Shown: positions 10,440-22,899, counted from the stretch's first letter. The stretch: DNA of 64,000 nucleotides from Gonatopus flavifemur (GCA_018340375.1 JAFFJZ010000004.1:22852001-22916000); one strand, 5' to 3'. Translations and numbers: made by a program. The notes: generated by a model not told the origin, from the letters alone.

Positions 10440-10699
10440 GAACGCCCCAGTACTGGTTCCGTACCGCTGCTATAGCTGCCAAAGCTGTCAATTTTGAAAT
10501 GCCATTACTGGCCCAGGTCGTTTGACAGTACTGAATCGATACTGGGATGATAACAATGTCTGACATAAGGCCCATTATTGGCGTTCAATTTTGCCGGTAC
10601 TGGCATTTGAACGTCAACAGTATAACAGAACGTAGACAGTACTGTCATTTCAACCTAGCCAAAACTGATATTTCAATATTACCCGTATTGATATTTTAA
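10440..10699. repeat. Degenerate repeats of GCCAGTACTGGC-like words (left block)
   Basis: Words such as CAGTACTGG, GGTACTGGCAT and ACAGTACTG recur every 25-40 bases. They resume at 10980-11110 and again at about 12970-13450. The blocks are separated by the TTAA MITE and the 1.5 kb foldback element. I take them as parts of one older repetitive element or minisatellite that later insertions split. Confidence 0.45.
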
Positions 10700-10975
10700 C
10701 CCTCAAACGTCACACTTCGGGTTGGTTACCGTACAAGTCACACGAGTGCGAATTGGTATTTCGTGAACTTCAACCTTTGTATTTTCTTTGTTTTTCAACG
10801 TGAATATAAAAAATTTATATGAAATATAGGGTAAAATTTTCCGAGCAATCGAATGGCATAACTTATTTTTGAAAAAAGTAATTATTCGTAAATGAAAAAT
10901 GCGATTGCAAAAGGAAATTTTTTTGAAAAGTGACATTTTGACGGTGCGAATTCGCACTAGTGTGACGTTTGAGGG
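10700..10975. mobile_element. piggyBac-like MITE with TTAA duplication
   Basis: The ends are CCCTCAAACGTCACAC and its reverse complement, flanked on both sides by TTAA (10696-10699 and 10976-10979). TTAA targets with CCC ends are typical of piggyBac-type elements. GTGCGAATT is repeated in inverted orientation inside each end. No transposase is present. Confidence 0.85.
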
Positions 10976-11291
10976 TTAATTGTACCTGAATAAAAATTTC
11001 AATCTTGCCTGTACTGGCATTACAACTGTGCCAGTGTGGGCATTTCAGTCTCACCAGTACGACCATTTCAATTCTACCTTTAATGCATTCCACGGGGATT
11101 CTCCATGGCGTACTATTGGCGCTTTCAATGGCAAGTTTATTGATCCCATGTAGACTCCACGCAGCCACACTGCGTGTGCTTTTACAGCAATTTTTATGAC
11201 ATCAAAAAAACTTACCAATTTTATCTCATGTATGTCCCGATTGTGTTGAAATGGAGAAATTGAATTTTTGTAATTTATAATATATAATATA

Positions 11292-12784
11292 CAGGGTGGT
11301 GCAAAAGTCTTGATACACCCTAATAACTCCTTAACGGGTGAAGATGATGGGATAATTTTTTCTTTAAATTCAACGGGGGAACAGAATTCACCATACTAGG
11401 AGGGTGAGAAGTCCTCAATCTAGAAGGGGACGATGAGGGGGCAAGGGGGGCGCAATTCTCGAATGAGGTGGGGGGGTGGCTTGCGATAGCTCATCCGATG
11501 GGGATTTCCAGCCCGAATACAGCCGTGTTTTGTTATTCGACATCGGTCAATTCTTCGCCGAATTATGACTACTTGAGGACTGTTATGGGAGCAGTCAGAG
11601 CCGGTGTAGACCTTCCTAACTCCCCATCGGATGAAGATCTTTGGATCTGTTTTTTTATCAAATGGGGGGGGGGGGCGCATGATGTATTATTCTAGGGAAG
11701 TTGATTCCCAAGAACAATCAGAAATGATGGATAGTGATGGATCCATCAACAAATCAACATTAACTATAGAAGGATTGCACACATCACGTAACCCCCTAGC
11801 CAAAGTTCCCCCTCCAACTTTCTCATACCAGCGTTCCACGCCGCACTTGCCTCATACCTCGTCTCTACAACTGTTGATTCAGGATTTCTTACAAGTTTTG
11901 GTCATTTTTGCAAATGCATTGTTTTGGAAGATAATAACCCCACCCGCGGTTCCAGACACAATTCATCAATTTTCGCGACTGTTAACTGATGTTGATTACC
12001 AATTGCTTGGAGTGGAAGCGCGATATTCCAAGTTTTCCTTAGTGAACGATTATAAAAATGAAGCAGCAATTCTAACAAGAATTAACGAAAAATGAACAAA
12101 AAACAAACAAATTCAAAAAAACAACCACAAAAAATTCGTCTTTTTTTTGTTGAAATCAACAAATTTTCCAAATGCGTTTCTTAGGAGATAATAACTCTAC
12201 CAACAATTCAAGACACATCCCATCAGTCATCCTGATCGTTACCTAATATTGATTAACAATTCACTTTGGGTGGGGGCTACGCAATGTGTACAATCCTTAT
12301 ACACTTATTTCTTATTCATGTTGATTTGTCGATGGATCCATTGTTATTCATTATTTCCGATTGTTTTTGAGGATCCACTTCCCTAGAATGATACATCATG
12401 AGCCCCCATTCGATTGAAAAAAACATCCAAAGATCTTCATCCGATGGGGAGTTAGGAAGGTCTACACCGACTCTGACTGATCCCAGAAAGACCTTCAAGT
12501 GGTCATAATTCGGCGAAAAATTGACCGATTTAAAAAAACAAAAAAAGGCTGTATCCGGGCTGGAAATCCCCATCGAATGAGCTATCACAAGCCCCCCTCC
12601 CCCACCTCATTCAAGATTTTCGCCCCTCTCACCCCCCCCCCATCGCCCCCTTCAAGATTGAGGACTTCTCACGCTCCTAGTATGGTGGATTCTGTTCCCC
12701 CGTTGAATTTGAAAAAAAAATCATCCCATTATCTCCACTCGTTCAGGAGTCGTCAGGGTGTATCCAGACTTTTGCACCACCCTG
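11292..12784. mobile_element. Foldback element, CAGGGTGGTGCAAAAGTC termini, TA duplication
   Basis: The arms are about 470 bp each (11292-11760 and about 12318-12784) and face each other around a ~560 bp centre. The ends are CAGGGTGGTGCAAAAGTC and GACTTTTGCACCACCCTG, flanked by TA at 11290-11291 and 12785-12786. Runs of G (left) and C (right) differ in length between the arms. The open frames in the arms are mirror images and are not taken as genes. Confidence 0.82.
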
Positions 12785-12969
12785 TATAATTTTCGACTAA
12801 CAGACAGGTAATTCTGAAATAGAGAACTGCAGGGTTAATAGTGGCCTTAGGTGAAATTTTGTGCCGACTTTGCTCATGAATTACTCGATAAATTTTGATT
12901 TAAAATAGATAATCAAACTATTTTCTCAGGTGTAGCCATGTTGCTACAAAGGTAAGTTCACACTCAACC

Positions 12970-13450
12970 CACAATCGCTTTTGTAGTGGAACACTATTGC
13001 ATCGATGCTGGTATAGTATTGTCTTTCCGTGAAATTTCAAAAGATTACCAACTCTAAGTCAGTACTGGCACAGTATTGGCTCACTAAAATAACCATGTTT
13101 CCGTGGAGATGGGTTGACCCCCGAGCCACTACCAATTCTTTCGGAGAACTACATGGCATTAATGCTGGCGTATCACTGTCTCTGCGTAACATTGAAAAAT
13201 ATTACCAACTCCAGGTCAGTACTGGCACAGTTCCGTTTTTCTACAACCTAGGTCTTCTGTAATCAATATTGATTCGGTACTGATCCAAGACTATCTGCCC
13301 AAAAAACCAATACCGTCTGAAAACCGTCAAACAACTAGTGCCAGTTGAAGAAGAGTAATGGCACTGTACGGGGACCAGTTGTTTTGTCCGAAGTATGGCA
13401 AATACAAACTTGCCAGTACTGGGCCATTTGTCAACTCTGGCAATTTCCAC
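12970..13450. repeat. Degenerate repeats of CAGTACTGGCAC-like words (right block)
   Basis: AGTACTGGCACAG, AGTATTGG and CCAGTACTGG words recur as in the block at 10440. No gene is visible. Confidence 0.4.
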
Positions 13451-14210
13451 ATCGGCATATTCTTGACAATCAAGATCGGGACAGCTTTGTTTGAGGGAAA
13501 AGGGGATTATCGATGGGATTTCAAAATAAACTGGAACATATTTTTTGTTTGATTACGCATATTTATCAGAATATTGATATTGATTTTTTCAAACTTGGAA
13601 ACTGAAACAGTTTCATCGATAATCGGGATGCCAGGGTGTGCCCCTCAAAATCTGGACTACCCTGATATAGGCTTGGCGTTATACATACAGATCATGTTCC
13701 TCAAGAGGGTGCCAGAGTTACCATCGGAGCACGTTTTCTTGCACTGAAATACTCGAAACTGGATTCATAAAAAAATCTGAAGTTTCAGAAATGATTCTTC
13801 GAGACTTCATCCACGCTTTTACAAAGCCCAAATTTTGAATTCCGAACAAATCATTTTGTTAAGGGCACTCAAGCATCAAGAGAAGCGGGTAAAATTGTGC
13901 ATCAACTTTTTCCATGAATTACTTGATGAATTCAAATGTAAAGTTGATTAGAATCTAACCACATTTTTAGAATCGAACTTTGAATTCGAATTTGGATTTT
14001 TTTACAATGAATGTATATTGTATGGATATTGTATGTATATTGTATGTATATATTTCATTTATAATAATCGGCGCCTGCTTACACCGGTTGCAGGTGTTTC
14101 CCACTTCCACACCTTCTTACAATTCATCCATCTCTTCCATTCCTTATTTCTCCTCAAACCTAACTTAACCTCAGACTTATCTCACTCAACTTTCACTCTT
14201 CGCCCCTTCA
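13451..14210. other. No gene seen
   Basis: AT-rich sequence. A short stretch of GTATGTATATT repeats lies at about 14020-14055. Nothing else was recognised. Confidence 0.4.
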
Positions 14211-14234
14211 GAGAAAGAGAGAGAGAGAGAGAGA
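14211..14234. repeat. GA microsatellite
   Basis: About 12 AG units with one interruption, at the 3' side of the LINE relic that reads on the minus strand. Confidence 0.9.
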
Positions 14235-14236
14235 TC

Positions 14237-14700
14237 TTATTCATCCTTCCATTCGTCTTCCACACATTCTCCCCATCCTCCATAACCATCCCTTTTCCTT
14301 CTCTCCAGCCTGCACATCCATTCCCCCCCGCTCTCATTCTCTCCCAGTATCTCCCTGGTCAACTCTCCCGTCGGTCTATCATCTCCTCCCATACACACTT
14401 CTAATACATGTTCCCACGTTTCTTCCTCCATTTCGCACACCCTGCACGTTTTTTTCTCCTCACCGTTTACCCAGTACCTTCCTCATCTCATCTCATTTCC
14501 CAATCTGAATCTTTCTATCCTCCTCTCCCTCCCCATCTTCCCGCCCTTCCTCAAATATTTCGGGATTTCCTCCACTATCACCTTTCTGGACCACCTATTG
14601 TAGTTTGACTCTATCATCCTCTCCAATCTCTTTGTCCTCTGCTCTTCCCTGTCCTTTCCCATCCACTCATCATCCTCCCCATCCCTTTCCATCATTCCCC
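14237..14700 (-). pseudogene. LINE (non-LTR retrotransposon) polymerase C-terminal fragment
   Basis: On the minus strand the peptide reads NRWSRKVIVEEIPKYL, then IERFRLGNEMR, then CEMEEETWEHVLEVC. This is the C-terminal tail of insect LINE polymerases, which ends in a CxxC...ETxxHxLxxC zinc motif after the reverse transcriptase. At least one frameshift separates the pieces, and no reverse transcriptase core (YADD) is visible. Upstream, to about 14940, the sequence keeps the same C/T-rich strand bias and may be more of the same relic. A 5'-truncated LINE copy is the usual explanation. Confidence 0.6.
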
Positions 14701-14949
14701 CTGTCCCCTCATCTATTAGGCCCAGGCTCTCTAGACATTATCTTTTCCCCTGTTCCCACCTTGACATCATTCTGTCCCTCTTCATCTCCTTTCAGCATTT
14801 CACTACAACTTCTCCTGCCCTTCCCTCTCCTAATCTCCTTTCGAAACCTATAGCCCTTTTCCTCGTCCTCACTCTCATTTTATCTCTCTTCAGTTCTTCC
14901 CAGATCATATATCCCGGTGTCTCCTCATGGATTCCTTTACAATTTGCAG

Positions 14950-16479
14950 ATATTGGGGAATGAAATTGGAAAGAATTTCTGACAGTTAGAGGTAATAATA
15001 TTGCTTCTAAAATTCTCTTTATACTTGCCAGAAAATTAGTAGCATACTAGGGTGTTATGTTAATTTGTGTCCATTTCTTAGTGTATTTTCAACTCGATTG
15101 GTTTGAATCTATTCCGAATTATTTATGACACTCTGTGTCATAATTTGTATATGGTAAGCGTTGGAAGGCAAGGTTTCAAATTGCCTGGTGACGAAAGCCG
15201 TTGCGAAGCGCTCGGTGACGTGAGATCACTTCTCTCTTTACTTCATACTCTCCTTTGTTTGACGAGTGCGTCTATTTTCGCGAGTTTCGGTACTTGTTCT
15301 CATAGCCGAATTTTAGTTGTTCTTCTTTTTCGAGGGGTTAAAAATGCCTAACTGCATAATCCTTAATTTTCAATCTGAAGGGAAAGTGGTAAATTTTTTC
15401 TTCCGAAGTTCCATGTAAGTGGTTCTTTTTTTTTCTTTATTCAAAGTCACGGTGCGCTTGGGAACGGTTCCCTTTATCCTTAATATCATATAAGAAGGTC
15501 ACAGCCTGTGAGTGAATGTGAGTGAGTGAGGAAAAAAAATCAGTGTTAAATATAGTAAAAGAGATGTAAAGGTGTTCCGAATTGAGAATTATATAGATTA
15601 GTGAAAAAACCGTTTCAAAATATCCTTTGCAAGAGAGCCCAATCCGGAACCCTCGTTCCTCATATTTGCTATGAGGTGTTGAATTTGAATACATTCGAGT
15701 CATTTTATGGCGAGGGAAAAGTTTCCGATTTCTTTAGTGTTCTCTAACAATACTGAAACCCATTTGTGAATTGTATTATCATCCACTGCAAATTTCTGTT
15801 GAACGCACAATTTATGAGAAGAGTTGACGCAAAATTTGACTCGATTCTTTTGGTGGTTGAATGCCCTCAACTAAAAACCCATTCAGCACTGGAAGATTAT
15901 TATCAGAATCAACATTGGAATGTCTTTTGGAACTTTGGAATGTTCCAAAAAAAAACAGGGTTGTCTTGAGCTCAGCGGGGGCTCCTGGGCATGCTCCTCC
16001 CCGGGGTTCTTCTCCCAGTCAAAATATAATGTACTCAGAAAGTAGAACTCTCCAATCGATGCTCGAATTCTCTTGAAACAACAGTGCTTCTTCAACGCAT
16101 TATAATATAGTGGGAACTCATTCATGCGAGCTTATGGGTTGAATGCTGATTCCGAATAACTGAGAATCGAGGATGGTACTGGAAACGTAGACTATACAAG
16201 GTTTTTTTATATTTGACTCGTTGAGAAGATCAGCAGGTGAGTTTGATGCATAAACGTTAAAACCTTAGGGTTGAGAAAGATCAACTCCACAAAACATCTT
16301 ACACTTATTTATAACGTTATACCTGATCTGCATCATCTGCGTACTCTTCACGTGATACGGACGGTCTCGATGGATTGGAAACCTCGAATGCCGAATCGAT
16401 AAGAAGGTGTTTATTGTAGATGAAGATTTCAACTTAACAAGTCACTTCATAAAATCTCTCCAAGCGTGTTTTGCCTATA
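14950..16479. other. No gene recognised
   Basis: Short frames without motifs. The window from 15160 to 15350 is somewhat richer in G+C and carries a 60-codon open frame, but I recognise nothing in it. Confidence 0.35.
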
Positions 16480-16930
16480 ATGACAATGGGCCCCAGGCTG
16501 AGTCCACCCTCTACAACCCAGTATCGGGGAATGACGATGGAGCCCATGTTGGCTCAATCTTGGCCCTGTTGTGCTTTCCCATACAATTATGGTTGGTATA
16601 AAATGGGAATAATGAATCTTGGTGCAGGCACATTTGAACTTGGCCCCAATTTGTACCAGCGTTAAACCAAGATTAGGGTGAATTTATATCCCGAGCATGT
16701 GTGTACTATCCTCAGCGTGTATGAATTTTGGTCCCACTTCAGTCCAGTCCTGGGCCCATATAGGCACGATGGGGCTCAACACTAGTCCCAAGACTGGGCC
16801 AAAGGGAGGCTGGAATTCATGCCCGCTGGGGTAGGATTCAAAGCAATTCTCAAATTTCAAAGAAAAAGGAAGGGGCAGTATTGATTGCCCAGTCTGGGTT
16901 TATGCTGGGCCCATGGTGTTACCAATCCTC
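16480..16930. repeat. Region rich in TGGGCCC / CTTGGCCC words
   Basis: Words such as TGGGCCC, CTTGGCCC and their complements recur many times, with a style resembling 61590-62230. This probably marks a repeat-rich non-autonomous element. No terminal repeats were delimited. Confidence 0.3.
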
Positions 16931-18237
16931 GGGTAAAGTAACCTGAGTGGGGATGGCATTTGCCTTCTTCCTCTTTTGATCGCATTTCAAAGAGCGAGAA
17001 AAGGTGAGAAAATGTTACCAAAAGTTTGCATGTCTGTCATTTTTTCAATTTCAGACTCCTCATTGGTTTCATTGGTACAATCTCAACCAAATATAATATA
17101 TTCCATCAAAATTTTTGGGTTTTTGATTTCTGATGATTTTTGTGAGTGCTAAAGTGGCGCCCGTTGATCACTGTTTTTTTAGGTGGTTATGTTTGAACAC
17201 GGATCAACAATTCCCACGGCATTATTTTTTACTGACAAAAATTTTTCTATGTACTTATAGACTCAATTAACGAGTGTGAGAACCCCCGAGTTCTCGATTT
17301 ACTTCCTTCCATGAAAAAAAATTCGAGAAAATCCCCTTGTTGTGGGTTGCCTAGGTGGGAACCTTCCATTGATTTTTATTATAGAATTGATGAGTTCCTT
17401 CAAGCCATATAGAAGCTATGCCCATGCTCTAGTAGAAATCATATGAGGCAGTGCACTGGCGTATATTGGGGCCAAGGATACGTCTAGTCTGCCTCGATAG
17501 TGCCAGGTAAGGGGCAAAGCAGGGCCTATAATGATTCGTACTGGAGTGAACTCACAGAAGAAAACTTTGTTTTGGTGTTTCAGATAATTCTGTGAAACAC
17601 AATGGTGCAAGCAGTGTAGAAACAATTTTTTACATCATCACATACTTGAAAACTATTTTCGATGAAATTGTAGAAGACTTCATGGAAAAAGTCTTTCGTA
17701 TGCTTGAAGATATATCTCATGGAGGGTTCAAATTTGAACGAAAAGATCCATCAGCTATAGTTTCATCATAAATTAATCATACAAAAACGTTTAATGTAGA
17801 AGTTTCCTTGATCTCTTCGTCATCAGAGTTATTCATGTGTTGATTTTTTGTCTTCTTCACACTGAATTCAAAGGAAGATACATCTTCAAAGAACACGTGG
17901 AACACCAATCTCATAAACTTATTTTTGGAAAAATAACGTTCTTCGTATAATAAAATACACATACACAAAGTGTATGATTATCAACTTGACAGATCTTCAA
18001 TTCAACTGTCTTAATTAACACTTTTGTGTTGGGTTTATACATTATTTATGCGAAAATACTCAACGGAATTTGAGTGGACTATTTGAGGAATGCAGATGTC
18101 TTGAGAATAGGTATACAAAATTGTTTACTGTGAAAATGTATGGATGGAATGAAAAACTTGGGAAGATCATTAATCCCTGAAGAGAACATAAAGCTCCGAC
18201 AAACATTCAAAATAGAACAACATAGATCAGACTAAAG
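16931..18237. other. No gene recognised
   Basis: AT-rich with short unconvincing frames on both strands. Confidence 0.35.
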
Positions 18238-18594
18238 TTCGGTTGGAACTCAAGTTCAGATTTATAAATATTCGACGAAGGTCTGATGAACATTACAATG
18301 TCCGCTTGGAAATAATTCCAAGGAAGGTTGGAAGAACGTTCATTGAAGGCTTACCGAAGATTCACTCGAGTTTCAATTTGTCAATATAAGTCTTTTTCAG
18401 TTATGTTTTTTCACAAAGAAATGAACAATAGAAGAAATTCTAAGCATAATTATAATTTTTTCTGGATCATGCTTAATTTGAACTCGGATGAATCTTTGGG
18501 GAACCTTGATTAAACGTTCTATTAATTTTTTTCGAAACCATTCTCAAGCGGACATTCCAATGTTCATCGAACCTGAAAGATGGTTCCAACGGAT
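18238..18594. mobile_element. Inverted-repeat MITE beside the mariner
   Basis: The left side carries CGGTTGGAAC and later GATGAACATTACAATGTCCG. The right side carries the reverse complements, ending in GTTCCAACGGA. The arms are imperfect, about 60-80 bp. The exact limits and target duplication were not resolved. Confidence 0.5.
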
Positions 18595-18607
18595 CTTCAA
18601 GTTGATA

Positions 18608-20052
18608 TTGGGTGTACAAATAAGTTGTAGGACAGTTTTCAAAGAATTCAAGATTTATTAGAAGAGAAGTAAAACACAGTTATTCTTCGAAATAATCTCC
18701 ATCGCACCGAATGACCTTCAGCCAACTCTCGCGGATGCCTGTCGCGAAGACACTTTCGTTTTGCGAGGTGAGAAATTGAGCAACCCATTTTTCCACTTCT
18801 TCGAATATTTTGAATCGCACGTCAAACGAATCGTTCTGCATTTTCCGGAATAAGTGATAATCGGATGGGGTTGAGTCTGTTGAATACGCCGGGTGTGGTA
18901 CAGCTTCCCATCCAAGCGCTAGTAACGTGTCCTTGACCGGTGTACCCACATGAGGCCGCGCATTGTCATAGAGCAGTTTTACTGGGCGTCTCCCTTTGCT
19001 AGAAAATGGACGTTTCTCCTCAATTTCTTGATTCACTTGCATCAATTGATGACAATAGCGATCGGCAGCAACTGTTTAACCAGGTTTGAGAAGTTTATAA
19101 TACAGTACGCCTTTCATATCCTACCATACGCACAGCATGACTTTGTTACAATGAACATTGCGCTTTGGCGTGGATTTTGTCGGCTCGCCGGGGTCAACCC
19201 AATGATTTTCGCGTTCCAGATTATCAAAATAAATCCACTATCCATCGCTGGTCACAATTTTCCACAAGAAAGACTTTCTAACACATGGGCTGAAAAGTCC
19301 CGGACCTAACACATGAATGGTGCAAATTTTCCTGCATTCACCTGTTTTTCAATTAGTACTAACCTTTAGAAGACAGCTGTCAAAATTTCATGATATTCAA
19401 TGCCTTAGTTAGTGAGTTATTGTACTAAGAGTGACGCTACTTTTGTTATTTTCAAAACAACGGATCAAAAAAAATTTCGTGTTTTGATTTTACACTGCTT
19501 CTTGATGGGAAAAAATACCGTTCAAGCGAAGCAATAGCTTGAAAAGGGTTATGGGGACTCCGCTCCATGAGAAACCACAATAAAACGTTGGTTTGCTGAC
19601 TTCAAATGTGGTCGTAGAGACACCGTTGATGCAGGACGCAGTGGACGTCCAAATGAGGCGATAACACCAGAAAAGATAAAAAAAACCCACCGAATCGTTC
19701 TGAATGATCGAAAGGTGAAGTTGCGTGAGTTAGCTGACATCGTGAAAGTATCAAAAGAACGTGTTGGCTTCACATTGTATGAGCATTTGACTATGAGAAA
19801 ACTCTGTTCGAAGTGGGTGCCGCTTTCATATGATAAGAAACAGTTTGTTGAGTTACTCCAAGCTGTTCCGAAAGTTGTTTTTCTGTCTGACAAGGATTTT
19901 CATCCAGCAATGCTTGCGATCCCTGATCGTCTACCTTCACAGGAGACCCGGTACGTTCACGGTCACTAACGCCGAAATCAACGTCTTCGAATCGCTTATA
20001 GTAATACTCACACGTCCTTTCAGATACAATGTTGTCTCCAAGAACAGGACAT
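18608..20052 (-). pseudogene. Mariner-family (DD34D) transposase relic, minus strand
   Basis: The minus strand encodes the mariner HTH region (SERTCEYYYKRFEDVDF, then GVTQQTVSYHMKA) at about 20050-19829. The catalytic part follows at about 19280-18680, with LLYDNARPHVG and then PSDYHLF exactly 34 residues after the second Asp. Several stops interrupt the middle, and the first Asp region (IVTSDG) is followed by a stop. About 50 codons between the two parts are missing and are replaced by a plus-strand mariner piece (about 19290-19826). The 3' end of the element carries a mariner-like terminus (TTGGGTGTACAAATAAG) after a TA at 18606-18607. The 5' end is cut off by the element at 20053. It is dead. 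Confidence 0.82.
19290..19826 (+). pseudogene. 5' fragment of a second mariner type, plus strand
   Basis: The plus strand encodes KKFRVLILHCFLMGKNTV, then RWFADFKCGRR and VKLRELADIVKVSKERVG, ending at RKLCSKWVPL. This is the N-terminal DNA-binding half of a mariner transposase of a different subfamily from its neighbour. Internal stops occur in the first third. A possible 5' terminus (GGCTGAAAAGTCCCGG) is at about 19285-19300. The catalytic half is absent. The fragment sits in reverse orientation inside the minus-strand mariner. Confidence 0.75.
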
Positions 20053-20315
20053 CCCCACACAGGACAGTCGCCGAAGGATTGCGTCGCATCTCCATAGAAT
20101 TGAGGGAGCAGAAAGGAAGCGGTGGATATTACGTGGTACGTTGGAGAAGCAAAGTAGAGGTGACGGAGAAATGTCCGGGTCGTTTTTTCGGGCGGAAATT
20201 TCTACGGACACAACGGTGCCTCTACGCTGGTTCTCCATCGTGCCACGCTGTACCCACTGATCCCTCTTTCCTTCCTGAATTCCACGGGAAAGCGACGTAG
20301 GTGTCCTGTGTGGGG
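20053..20315. mobile_element. 263 bp element with CCCCACACAGGAC termini
   Basis: The ends CCCCACACAGGACA and its reverse complement (TGTCCTGTGTGGGG) delimit it. Inside are CTACG-rich sequences and a TTCCTGAATTCCACGG stretch also found in the arms of the 2332-5928 element, whose outer ends are alike. It is probably an internally deleted relative. It truncates the 5' part of the minus-strand mariner. Confidence 0.68.
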
Positions 20316-21054
20316 GATTTCTTCATGTCAATAAGTTCTCTGAAGGATTAAACCAGACAAGACCATTCCAAAATAGACAGATCCTCCTCGAAAAAGTTGT
20401 CCGGATTCGTCAGGCATTTTGAGTAGGGAAGGTTGTCAAGACATTAACGCTGTCAGGGATACGTATCATTCACCATGTGAGAGAATGAATAATGTAGTAC
20501 GGAATGGTAACATAACCACAGGGCTCCGCCTCCTGACTGCTTCACTTCACGCAGCAGCCCGACCCCCTTCAAAATTCGCTTCGCTCATTTTGAATGGATC
20601 GTAGCTTACACATGCTCGCTTCGCTCGAATTTTGAACAATTCAGATATCCAGGGATATATGGAAAGGCACTCATTGGTTTTTCTCTCAATTGAGAAATTT
20701 TGTGAATGTAATGTTCAGAAAGCCTGGAACTTATTGCCTACTATCCTTTATAACATCCCCAAATGATTCAGAAACATGTAATTTCAACTGTCCTGGTAGA
20801 AATAAAGCCTGGAAGCGCGACGAAAGCGTAAGCTAAAAGTAATTTGAGCGTATTAAGCGTAACGGAGGGTTATTTAGGCGTAATTTATGGATGAATCCGA
20901 ATATTTTCAGGCTTCATTTGTTTCAATAGCTACTTTCTTCACTTTTGGATTCTCACTAGTGCGCAGTTGTAATAACGTCAACCAGCTCTTGAAGAGTCTT
21001 CGGATGCAGCAAAGCTCACACGGGAAGATCGAAATTATTATTTTATTTCAACAT
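20316..21054. other. No gene recognised
   Basis: It contains a short GC-richer stretch with CTTCGCTCG-type words near 20575-20635. There are no motif-bearing frames. Confidence 0.35.
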
Positions 21055-21520
21055 TGGAGCCTAGAATTTGATTCAGCACCCTTGGAAATCCCTAGAACCC
21101 GTGTTACATATAACAATATAATTTTGTTCATTAGAGCCGGAATGACTATATTCACGTGTGTCATATTGGATTCGCCATCTTGAATTTGTTTTTCCACGTC
21201 AGATTTGGACTCTCCACCCTCCAAAACCCCTAGGACCCATGTTTCATATAAATCTGTCCACAAATGCGGAGTTCACTGAAATTCACGTCCACCATCTTGG
21301 ATCCGCTATTATGAATTCGGGATATCACCCCAGATTCGAATTCAGCACCCTCGGAAACCCATAGAACCCATGTTCCATATAAATCTGTCCACAAATGCGA
21401 AGTTGACTAAATTCACGTCCGCCATCTTGGATCCGCTATCATGAATTCGGGATTTGACCCCAGATTCGAATTCAGCAAACTCGAAAACCCCTAGAGCTCA
21501 TGTCTCATATAAACTCAAGG
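21055..21520. repeat. Tandem repeat, ~131 bp unit, about 3.5 copies
   Basis: ATTCAGCACCCT...CCATGTTTCATATAAATCTG...CACGTCCGCCATCTTGGATC recurs. The shared CCCAT anchor lies at about 21102, 21240, 21371 and 21501, giving periods of 138, 131 and 130 bp. Later units are more alike than the first. Confidence 0.8.
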
Positions 21521-22899
21521 TCAGCACCATACTTTCCCCCCAAAACCCGAAACTTTTTATCAGTAACATTTTTCCCCATCTCTACTAGCTTCGGGGATAT
21601 TTGACTATATCACTTGAAATGGTCCACCCTGTATACATATGTATACAATGGAGAAAATTTTCTCCGAGGTCGCCTATTTTTCAGGAAAAAATTTCAAAAA
21701 AATAGAAGGACTTGTCCGATTGCACTTGAAAAAAATGGTCTCTGGGGAAGAAGGTCCCCTATGAATTTCATCCAATTTGGTCCAGACTTATCCTGAGTAC
21801 ATCCAGACAGACATACAGACAACCCCACGGATTATCAATCAGTATTGCATGAAATGAATAACTATCCAACCCCCAATCGGATTACTCAAATATTCCGGAA
21901 GATAAGGTCAGAGCGTACCATAGCGAGTGCAATAGGCACTCCGTGCTGGTATACTACGTATACCGATGAGTGCCTGAAAAACCCTTTGGATATTCTATGA
22001 AATAATTTCTTAAATAGAAAAGAATATCAATTGTTTCAAATATTTATTCATTCACAACAAATATTAATTTTATCTTCATGAAAACATTTTATTTTGAATG
22101 CAAGAAATATTTATATCATTTACATTGATATTCTCCTATCTTGAAACTTTTTTCATTCAAATAATCAAATATTTCATTGAGGAGAGAAATTATCACTGTG
22201 GCACTACAGTTGGCTATCACAGTGTTATGAATGTCTTTGACCCATCAAATGCATAATCCATTGGATCAAATCATATTCCATGATTTCAAAAATCAAAATT
22301 TCCCATCCAATAACTTGTCCATCAATCTTGTGTATACCTTATATTTCAATTGATGATCCCACCACTCCCGTGTGAATCGCATATTACAAGTTGATACAAT
22401 GACTCCACATATACCATTGGATGAAGTCATTCTTTAGACTTGAAGGAAAGTTCAAACCATTTTTTTTCTCAGTGTATCATCCATTTAAGCAAGATTTTCT
22501 CATGTATGTTCACTAGACCGGAGCGAAGAACTGAAAATCTTCCGGATTGAGATGTAATAGCAAAAAAAAGTTGTTAGGGATCAATACAATATCAGTACAT
22601 TTTTGTTTTTTTGAAATCGGTCAATATCTTCCTATCGCGCATCGCGATTAAAGTTCCGAGTATTTGTCCGAAATAGGGGAATTTCTAGGTTTTTGGTTGA
22701 AACGATTTGCACGATGTTGATTCACGTTTACCCAATGTTCGGAATATTTTGGGAACGGCAAAGTAAACAAGAATGTTTGGAATCAAAATGTTCGCCTTTG
22801 TGGAAAGGGAGGACAAAAAAGAAAGGTCGAAGAAAAGGGGAGAAATGTGTAATAATCGTATTTTGACACGTTTTTGCTCACGAAGGTGTTATAAGGGGT
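21521..22899. other. No gene recognised; repeat-like 3' tail near 21790
   Basis: A stretch ending with CCAGACAGACATACAGAC (about 21803-21822) resembles tails that also occur near 59723. A short hairpin GAGTGC...GCACTC sits near 21918. Otherwise AT-rich. Confidence 0.35.

Noticed and set aside
11420..12588. Paired open frames on opposite strands in the arms of the foldback element
   Set aside because: They are mirror images caused by the inverted repeat and have no known motif.
14018..14853. Plus-strand Ser/Pro/Phe-rich frames
   Set aside because: They are the complement of the purine-rich LINE relic on the minus strand, where the zinc motif is found.
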